A stretch of DNA of 9,501 nucleotides from positions 824 through 10,324 of the forward strand of contig DKBB01000380.1 in NCBI GenBank assembly GCA_002451015.1, read 5' to 3'. The translations under genes were made by a program, and so were the position numbers. Shown in pieces: positions 1 to 4,821 of the stretch. The notes beneath the pieces are model-generated. The model saw nothing but the letters and a program-made list of their open reading frames with translations. It had not been told where the DNA came from and did not search any database. Numbering within the stretch: the first letter of the stretch is position 1; each line of letters starts with the position of its first letter. Origin of the DNA: Acidobacteria bacterium UBA6911. GTDB lineage: Bacteria > Acidobacteriota > UBA6911.

Positions 1-146
1 TATACTTCCATTTGACTTTTGCTCATCATCATTAAACATATTTTTCTTTGCCCAATCTGTCGGGCTTGCTTAAAATAACTCTACAAATCGTTGGAATCTA
101 ATTGCTACGGCATTGATAGATCGTCTCTAAAACGGTGGAGCTATAA

Positions 147-1652
147 ATGTCCAGAAAGTCAAGAATTCCATCAGCAATACTATTTGCTGTTCTGTTGATG
201 GGATTGTCCAATTCATGCAGCACTAAGAATACTGAGGTCAGTGTTCTTACTGACCCGATCAAAATCGAAACAGGATATATCTCAGGAACAATTATTGGTG
301 ATTTAGGTAAAGAGGTTCGTATCTATCGAGGTATTCCGTATGCAGCCCCGCCAGTCGGAGATTTGAGATGGAAAGCTCCTGAACCCGCAGCTTCATGGGA
401 GGGTATCCGCGAATGCACCGTATTCGGCAATACATCTCCGCAGCCAGCGGCGGCCGCCGATCACCGGGATATGCCTCGAAGCGAAGACTGTCTATATCTG
501 AATGTCTTAACGCCGGCAAAAACTGCTTCAGACAATCTGCCCATTATGGTCTGGATGCATGGAGGCGGCTATGTTGTCGGATCGGCAAGTATGCCTCCAT
601 ATGGTTCACCTCGACTTCCTCAGAATGGAGTAGTGCTCGTAACGGCCAACATGCGGCTTGGGCCGTTGGGATTACTGGCTCATCCCCAGCTTTCCAAAGA
701 ATCTGCCGATGGCGTCTCCGGGAATTACATGTTCTTCGACATGATTGCGGTTTTGGAGTGGGTACAGAGAAACATCGCCGCATTCGGTGGAAATGCTGAT
801 AATGTCACAATTTTTGGAGAGTCTGGAGGCGGAGCCAAGGTTGACTGCCTGATGGCTTCACCCTTAACCAATGGGCTTTTCCATAGGGCAATTTATGAAA
901 GCGGTGCAGCCGGCAGTCTAATGCCTGGCATTCCCATGAAAGACCTGGAATCGACAGGCGAGAAGCTCTTTGCCAAGCTGGGCGTTGACAAGGAAACCGA
1001 TCCACTTGAGGCCGCCCGCGCTATGCTCCCGGAAAAAATTTTTGAAGCCGAGACAAGCTTGACCCAGGAGCTTAAAGCCGAGGGGCTCTGGGATTCAGCA
1101 ATCGACGGGCAATTTCTTACAGATGCTCCGGCCAATATCTTCCAGGCGGGCAAGCAGAATTCTGTGCCTGTAATAACCAGCGCCAACCTCGGCGAGCTTA
1201 CTGGTCCAGGAATAATTCTGATGCCCGATGTAATACCGGATTACGTAAATATCCTCAACGGTGTTAACAAGTCGGGTCAAAAAGGCTATGCCTGCATTTT
1301 CGATCATGTGCCGAGTGTGTGGAAGCAGGAAGGGTGTGTGGCTTTCCATGCGTTGGAGCTCTGTTATGTATTTGGCGACTGGGACAACTCTACCGGATGG
1401 TGGCCTGTTATGTTTAGCATCCTCTCCACAGGATCAGGAGCAAAAAGTCCTGATCCCGGGCTCACGGATATAGACAGGACAGTATCCGAGAACATGATGG
1501 CCATGTGGGCGCAGTTTGCCAGAACCGGAGATCCAAATGTTGAGGGGTTAACTGCCTGGCCCGCATACGATGCAGAATCAGATGAGTACCTATATATAGC
1601 GGAGCCGCTTCAGGTGAAATCAGGATTTTCGAAGATTGCTCAGGATGATTGA
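147..1652 (+). CDS. Secreted type-B carboxylesterase (PnbA-like)
   Basis: A 501-residue serine hydrolase of the carboxylesterase type B (alpha/beta hydrolase) family, expected to hydrolyse carboxylic esters outside the cytoplasm. All expected signatures are visible: oxyanion-hole HGGG at 138-141, the EDCLYLN signature at 113-119, nucleophile elbow GESGG with Ser226, the probable acidic residue Glu350 in the SANLGE context, and catalytic His401 in FHALELCYVFG. The length is normal for the family and the gene looks intact. The N-terminus (RKSR, a hydrophobic stretch at about 9-20, then SNSCS) is a signal peptide. Cys24 could be lipidated, but the lipobox is atypical because Leu20 is at -4, not -3. 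The ATG is preceded by GGTGGAG (134-140) with 6 nt spacing. It ends in TGA, showing that TGA terminates in this genome. The substrate is not predictable from sequence. Confidence 0.93.
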   Translation: MSRKSRIPSAILFAVLLMGLSNSCSTKNTEVSVLTDPIKIETGYISGTIIGDLGKEVRIYRGIPYAAPPVGDLRWKAPEPAASWEGIRECTVFGNTSPQPAAAADHRDMPRSEDCLYLNVLTPAKTASDNLPIMVWMHGGGYVVGSASMPPYGSPRLPQNGVVLVTANMRLGPLGLLAHPQLSKESADGVSGNYMFFDMIAVLEWVQRNIAAFGGNADNVTIFGESGGGAKVDCLMASPLTNGLFHRAIYESGAAGSLMPGIPMKDLESTGEKLFAKLGVDKETDPLEAARAMLPEKIFEAETSLTQELKAEGLWDSAIDGQFLTDAPANIFQAGKQNSVPVITSANLGELTGPGIILMPDVIPDYVNILNGVNKSGQKGYACIFDHVPSVWKQEGCVAFHALELCYVFGDWDNSTGWWPVMFSILSTGSGAKSPDPGLTDIDRTVSENMMAMWAQFARTGDPNVEGLTAWPAYDAESDEYLYIAEPLQVKSGFSKIAQDD

Positions 1653-1659
1653 CTTTAGT

Positions 1660-1687
1660 TCCTGAAATACAGCCTATCCTTCCATTA
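1660..1687 (+). repeat. Imperfect intergenic repeat, copy 1
   Basis: The stretch just after the esterase stop matches 22 of 28 positions, counted by eye, with the stretch just after the DoxX stop (2234-2261). Shared core: GAAATACA followed by TAT and CTTC. Both copies sit 6-8 nt behind a stop codon. The second half of this copy, CTATCCTTCCA (1674-1684), is also found exactly at 2350-2360. The role is unknown; it may be a shared 3' or regulatory element, or a remnant of local duplication. Confidence 0.35.
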
Positions 1688-1753
1688 GGAATCACGACTG
1701 CACTTTTTGACTTGAGAAATTAAGTGTAATAGAACCAGAGGAAGTGAATGATT

Positions 1754-1771
1754 AGAGGAGGAAACGCAGTG
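1754..1771 (+). promoter_or_regulatory. Ribosome binding site that fixes the DoxX GTG start
   Basis: AGAGGAGGAA (1754-1763) is a near-perfect Shine-Dalgarno sequence 5-7 nt before GTG at 1769-1771. The in-frame ATG at 1748 lies upstream of this site, so starting there would translate the Shine-Dalgarno as Arg-Gly-Gly. The same ten bases precede the cupin start (2476-2485), which supports their role. Confidence 0.75.
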
Positions 1772-2227
1772 AAAACAAGCTTTATCCAACAATTGATGGA
1801 TTTCATGAAGTCTTCCTCAAATCTTGATCACCTCCTACCAGTAGGTATTATGATTCTTCGGGTTTGCGTTGGTATAGGAGTATTGTTGGGACATGGTTTG
1901 CCGAAACTCCAGGAAATGTTAGGTGGGAATACCGATCTCGCATTAGCAATAGAGCAGCGCCTTGGATTCCCATATCCAAACTTTTTCGCTTGGCTAGTAG
2001 TGGTTATTCAAGTCTTTGTAAGTCTATTGTTAATTCTGGGGTTATGGACTAGGCCGTCTGCAATTCTCATCGGCTTCACGATTGCTTATGGCGTTCTAAA
2101 TTTCCACTGGGTTGATGGTTACTACAGGATGGAAGCTGGCCTTCTGTATTCTCTGGTATTTGTAATAATTGCGATATCGGGCCCGGGACGGGTGTCGATT
2201 GATCGGCTGATTAGGGGAAAACAGTAA
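1769..2227 (+). CDS. DoxX-family membrane protein
   Basis: A small integral membrane protein of the DoxX family (152 residues from the GTG start; an in-frame ATG at 1748 would add seven residues but lies before the strong Shine-Dalgarno). Four membrane segments are visible at about 22-42, 72-93, 96-113 and 121-138. The first contains the conserved DoxX pattern RVCVGIGVLLGHGLPKL, where Gly-His and a following Lys are typical. DoxX proteins are four-helix membrane proteins whose biochemical role is mostly unsettled. Some are subunits of thiosulfate:quinone oxidoreductase and others act in redox stress complexes. Nothing here identifies a partner, although both flanking genes encode exported proteins. 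It lies 116 bp after the esterase stop on the same strand and could be cotranscribed with it. The gene is complete. Confidence 0.88.
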   Translation: MKTSFIQQLMDFMKSSSNLDHLLPVGIMILRVCVGIGVLLGHGLPKLQEMLGGNTDLALAIEQRLGFPYPNFFAWLVVVIQVFVSLLLILGLWTRPSAILIGFTIAYGVLNFHWVDGYYRMEAGLLYSLVFVIIAISGPGRVSIDRLIRGKQ

Positions 2228-2233
2228 CCTAAC

Positions 2234-2261
2234 TCCCGAAATACACCGTATACTTCTTTTA
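2234..2261 (+). repeat. Imperfect intergenic repeat, copy 2
   Basis: Partner of 1660-1687: TCCCGAAATACACCGTAT and the following bases match 22 of 28 positions. It lies immediately after the DoxX stop codon, the same position that copy 1 has relative to the esterase. Confidence 0.35.
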
Positions 2262-2309
2262 AAATTTCCGCCTGACACAACAATTAGTCATTTCACGACT
2301 GATTTCAGA

Positions 2310-2315
2310 TATAAT
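2310..2315 (+). promoter_or_regulatory. Possible -10 element for the cupin gene
   Basis: A perfect TATAAT lies in the 261-bp gap between DoxX and the cupin. No good -35 box sits at 16-18 nt spacing; the nearest candidate, TAGTCA at 2285-2290, is 19 nt away. If it is used, transcription would start near 2322 and give the cupin a leader of about 165 nt containing the inverted repeat at 2411-2445. Confidence 0.3.
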
Positions 2316-2410
2316 CCGACAGATTAGAGAACTGCTTACAAACGTAAAGCTATCCTTCCAGTGGAGATCGTCCAAATGAAGATAGCGAAAAGTCTTATAC
2401 CTTTGGAAGT

Positions 2411-2445
2411 GATTTACGATTGTGGCGGTATTCCAACCGTAAATC
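2411..2445 (+). promoter_or_regulatory. Inverted repeat in the cupin leader
   Basis: Perfect 8-bp arms GATTTACG (2411-2418) and CGTAAATC (2438-2445), separated by 19 nt. Three further pairs (TTG with CAA) can form inside after one mismatch. It ends 43 nt before the cupin ATG. It could be an operator or a leader hairpin. No U-tract follows, so it is not an obvious attenuator. Confidence 0.4.
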
Positions 2446-2488
2446 CGAATCCATTCAACATGTCTCATTCCTAAAAGAGGAGGAATCG

Positions 2489-3175
2489 ATGAGCTCTAGT
2501 AAGATCAGTCCGGAAAGCACTACTCGAAGGGCATTTTTTCAGGATATGACAGCAGGCACGGCGGGAATAGCGGTTGCTAGTGCTTTGGCTCAATTGGGCG
2601 CTCCCACTCTTGTGGCTGCCCAAGAAAAGGCCCCCGAGCCTAAGAAGGCTACAGCCGCTAAATTCTTCAGGAATGCTCCGCCATGGCCAAAGGGGACCAT
2701 AGGCAACAAGTATGACCATTTGTTCTGTACACGGCTAAAGGAAGATTCCAACATTCCTGATGTAGTTCCCGGACCTCAGGCATATTTTCGGGGCGAGAGT
2801 GCGCTTCCCGGAGCAGGGATGAACATGGGTTGGCAGTTGATTACGAAGCCCTACACAATGGAACTGGAATCCCATCATCACGACGTTGATGAATATTTTA
2901 TTCTCCTGGGAGCAACGCCGCCCGACCTCGTGGGGTCTTTTGATGCGGAGGTTGAGCTCTTTCTTGGCCAAGAATATGAAAAACACACCATAACACAGGC
3001 CACTGTTCTCTATATCCCCAGGGGGCTGGAACATAACCCTCTTGATTTCAAGAGAGTCACCAAACCGATATTGTGGAGCGCGCTTCATTTGGCGCCCTAC
3101 TTCAACGCAGTTTACCAGACCATGGGATATATGGAATTTAAAGGCGCGCCTGGCGGGTCTAAGCCGAAGTACTAA
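2489..3175 (+). CDS. Tat-exported single-domain cupin protein
   Basis: A 228-residue protein of the cupin superfamily with a twin-arginine signal. The signal is TTRRAFFQ (Arg13, Arg14) followed by a hydrophobic stretch ending LVAAQ, with likely cleavage after Ala44. The cupin fold is recognised from motif 1, where HHHDVDE supplies His129, His131 and Glu135, and motif 2, YIPRGLEHNP, which supplies His182. Together these make the usual 3-His/1-Glu metal site, so the mature protein probably binds a metal in the periplasm. The enzymatic activity is unknown; cupins include dioxygenases, isomerases and decarboxylases. The start was set by AGAGGAGGAA at 2476-2485, immediately before ATG 2489. An in-frame extension to 2420 lacks a ribosome site and would bury the Tat signal. 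Part of the gene (2936-3025) is duplicated downstream at 3319-3408. Confidence 0.88.
   Translation: MSSSKISPESTTRRAFFQDMTAGTAGIAVASALAQLGAPTLVAAQEKAPEPKKATAAKFFRNAPPWPKGTIGNKYDHLFCTRLKEDSNIPDVVPGPQAYFRGESALPGAGMNMGWQLITKPYTMELESHHHDVDEYFILLGATPPDLVGSFDAEVELFLGQEYEKHTITQATVLYIPRGLEHNPLDFKRVTKPILWSALHLAPYFNAVYQTMGYMEFKGAPGGSKPKY
2936..3025 (+). repeat. Duplicated segment, copy inside the cupin gene
   Basis: This 90-bp segment, encoding about residues 150-179 of the cupin (SFDAEVELFLGQ to motif 2), recurs at 3319-3408 in direct orientation. I count five differences (2951, 2953, 2992, 2995, 3020), all substitutions without gaps. Similarity stops abruptly on both sides. Confidence 0.9.
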
Positions 3176-3200
3176 CAGTACAATCGAAAAGATTCCAGCG

Positions 3201-3240
3201 GGGTCTTGAGTCTCCGAGAATTTCGGGAGATTCAAGACCC
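3201..3240 (+). terminator. Strong hairpin, probable terminator after the cupin
   Basis: Arms GGGTCTTGAGTCTCC (3201-3215) and GGAGATTCAAGACCC (3226-3240) pair over 15 positions (14 Watson-Crick and one G-U) around a 10-nt loop. It starts 25 nt after the cupin stop. The following bases, TCTGCCTTATCCTATTTT, are only loosely T-rich, so termination may be imperfect. It separates the cupin from the relic at 3319. Confidence 0.7.
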
Positions 3241-3598
3241 TCTGCCTTATCCTATTTTCATCAGAATTTGTTGCATCCCGCTATTTAGAAGCATTTGGTC
3301 AAGGCCGGCTGGCATTCTTCTTTTGATGCGGAGATGGAGCTCTTTCTTGGCCAAGAATATGAAAAACACACCATGACGCAGGCCACTGTTCTCTATATCC
3401 CCGGGGGGGAGTGGAAGCCGGCATGGGCTATTTCTGGATTTCTAGTTCCTGGTAAACATCGTATACGGAAAGTGATTTAAATGCGTTGTTACGGGAAGAC
3501 GAGCACTTACCGCCCTAATCCTCTTATGCGACTTGCCGCTGATTTAGCTCTCCATTCTTCATTTGAAGCGACCCGCAATTTGCACTTGATAGTTCCGG
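3241..3598. other. Region without an intact gene
   Basis: About 360 bp between the cupin terminator and the convergent PP-loop ATPase gene. It holds the partial cupin copy (3319-3408, open to 3480). Beyond 3481 a 49-codon open frame runs into the 3' end of the minus-strand ATPase gene, but it has no ribosome site or recognisable motif. I see no RNA gene, promoter or mobile-element end here. Confidence 0.6.
3319..3480 (+). pseudogene. Partial cupin relic
   Basis: In the frame open from 3289 to a TAA at 3478-3480, the translation SSFDAEMELFLGQEYEKH and onward repeats residues 150-179 of the neighbouring cupin at 85 of 90 identical bases (3319-3408). After that it diverges into an unrelated-looking tail (GEWKPAWAISG and on). 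The fragment lacks the Tat signal, the motif-1 histidines and the His of motif 2, and has no ribosome site or ATG, so it cannot encode a working cupin. The substitutions Val to Met, Ile to Met and Arg to Gly preserve the frame, and the Gly restores the more usual P-x-G form of motif 2 (PGG). This hints at the remnant of a second, paralogous cupin gene rather than a recent copy of the first. Confidence 0.6.
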
Positions 3599-4561
3599 TT
3601 AGACCGCCTCGATTGTTGAGGGAGGCTTAGATGCGATATTGTAGGTTACGCTGACGATGCCCGGCACTTTTTCAATGATATCTGCTGCGATCTTTTCCAA
3701 AATCTCAAACGACAGCCGTGTTGGGTGGGCTACCCGGGCATCAATGCTTTCCCAGCAGCGAACTTCGATTTGCTGACCGAAATCGCGTTTACCGTCGCGC
3801 ATACCGGTTACCCGGTCTTCATGAAGAATCGCCATGTATTGGAAGGCTTTCGTATCCTTGAGCAGATTTTCTACTACGGCAGTTGCCTTCCTCACTGTGG
3901 CGATGCGCTCCGGAGTTACTTCGCCAATCACCCTTGCCGAAAGCGCCGGTCCGGGGAATGGGATTCTATCAAACAGTTCTGGGGGAAAACCTAGCGCCCT
4001 GCCAACTTTTCTGACGCCATCTTTGCGCAGTTGAATGAGCGGCTCAAGGATGCGGTACCCGAAAGTCTCCTGAGGATCGATCCCCAGCTGTTCAAAGACA
4101 TTATGTTGCCGCTTAATTCCAGCCACCGTTTCGTCGACATCGGTCAATATCGTACCCTGAAGCAGATATCTTGCGCCGCTTTCTTTAACAAGGCGGCCGA
4201 AAACATCCCGATAGAATGTCTGGGTGATAGCTTCCCGTTTTTCTTCGGGATCAGTTATCCCCTTTAAGGCCGAGAAAAAATCCGCGCGGGCATCAATCAG
4301 TTCGACCTGAATCCCCAGATTCTTGAAGAAACCGGCTACCCGTTCTGGCTCGCCCTCACGCATGAGGCCGTTCTCAATGAATACCGTTTTGAGCTGCTTC
4401 CCCAATGCTCGATGGCCAATCATAGTGACAGTAGACGAATCAACGCCTCCCGAAAGCGCGTTGATCGCCATCCCATCTCCTACCGTATCTTTGATTTCCT
4501 GAATTCGATCACTGATAAATTGATCCGCGTTTAGTTCCTGGGCTGTAATTTCTTGAATCAT
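3599..4561 (-). CDS. Stand-alone GMP-synthase-type PP-loop ATPase (GuaA C-terminal half)
   Basis: A 320-residue protein matching the ATP-pyrophosphatase plus dimerisation domains of GMP synthase. That enzyme adenylates XMP and aminates it to GMP. The PP-loop SGGVDSS is at 37-43, LQGTILTD at 134-141, PFPGPALSARVIGEVT at 201-216, and the C-terminal SKPPSTIE at 311-318. The class I glutamine amidotransferase domain normally fused N-terminally in bacteria is absent; the protein begins just before the PP-loop domain, as in the split archaeal type. Several usually conserved spots differ: IKRQHN in place of IKSHHN, ALSARV in place of GLAIRV, and an end of IEAV instead of IEWE. It may be a second, divergent GMP synthase subunit using free ammonia or a separate amidotransferase, or an ATPase acting on another substrate. 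AAGGAGA lies 7 nt before the ATG. It is convergent with the cupin gene and 260 bp downstream of the selenoprotein gene. Confidence 0.85.
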   Translation of the reverse strand: MIQEITAQELNADQFISDRIQEIKDTVGDGMAINALSGGVDSSTVTMIGHRALGKQLKTVFIENGLMREGEPERVAGFFKNLGIQVELIDARADFFSALKGITDPEEKREAITQTFYRDVFGRLVKESGARYLLQGTILTDVDETVAGIKRQHNVFEQLGIDPQETFGYRILEPLIQLRKDGVRKVGRALGFPPELFDRIPFPGPALSARVIGEVTPERIATVRKATAVVENLLKDTKAFQYMAILHEDRVTGMRDGKRDFGQQIEVRCWESIDARVAHPTRLSFEILEKIAADIIEKVPGIVSVTYNIASKPPSTIEAV

Positions 4562-4637
4562 GAAAGGATCTCCTTTTCCAGGGATACTCCTGGCGTTTTA
4601 CCTGACTCGCAGCTCAATAGTTAGTAGCTTGCTCGGT

Positions 4638-4677
4638 GACAACAATATTTTGAATTAATAATGAGACAACAATATTT
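4638..4677 (-). promoter_or_regulatory. Paired 13-bp direct repeat upstream of the PP-loop ATPase
   Basis: GACAACAATATTT occurs twice exactly, at 4638-4650 and 4665-4677, start to start 27 bp, in an AT-rich stretch 77-116 bp before the ATPase start. On the coding strand this reads AAATATTGTTGTC twice. On that strand a -35-like TTGTTG lies 17 nt before AATATT, which overlaps the repeat closer to the gene, so the repeats could overlap a promoter. A regulator binding site is plausible but unproven. Confidence 0.4.
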
Positions 4678-4740
4678 ATATTCTTATGCGTCAACTTGCC
4701 ACTAAAAACTGTATGTGATTATGCAGAGGGAAGGCATCGC

Positions 4741-4812
4741 AAAATCATCATACTCACAAACTGGTTTGAGGAACTGAAGGACAGGATTCCTGGACAGCAA
4801 TTTCAGGATTAA
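4741..4812 (+). pseudogene. Possible C-terminal relic of a WD40/TolB-type protein kinase
   Basis: On the plus strand, in the gap between two minus-strand genes, a reading frame ending in TAA at 4810-4812 translates as KIIILTNWFEELKDRIPG followed by QQFQD. From memory, the pattern V-L-N-W-F-E-E-L-K-x-x-V-P is the usual extreme C-terminus of bacterial serine/threonine kinases with TolB/WD40-like propellers. The frame is open only from the TGA at 4651, has no ATG, and shows no recognisable propeller upstream. If real, it is a truncated gene end left by a rearrangement. Chance resemblance cannot be excluded because the match covers only about 18 residues. Confidence 0.35.
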
Positions 4813-4821
4813 ACCCCTCCG

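Noticed and set aside
1..146. Promoter with -35 TTGACT at 12-17
   Set aside because: No acceptable -10 hexamer lies at 16-18 nt spacing, so the resemblance is not enough to call a promoter.
1680..1710. TTCC-ATTA-GGAA hairpin as esterase terminator
   Set aside because: The stem is only 4 bp and AT-rich, and the T-run at 1704-1708 is too far from it, so it is not a credible terminator.
1748..1768. ATG 1748 as the DoxX start
   Set aside because: It lies upstream of the Shine-Dalgarno AGAGGAGGAA, which is well spaced only for GTG 1769; the extra residues show no family similarity.
2420..2488. N-terminal extension of the cupin
   Set aside because: It has no ribosome site and would move the twin-arginine motif away from the N-terminus. 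The strong site before ATG 2489 decides the start.
3481..3627. 49-codon plus-strand frame beginning ATG CGT TGT
   Set aside because: No ribosome binding site, no recognisable motif, and it overlaps the 3' end of the well-supported minus-strand ATPase gene.
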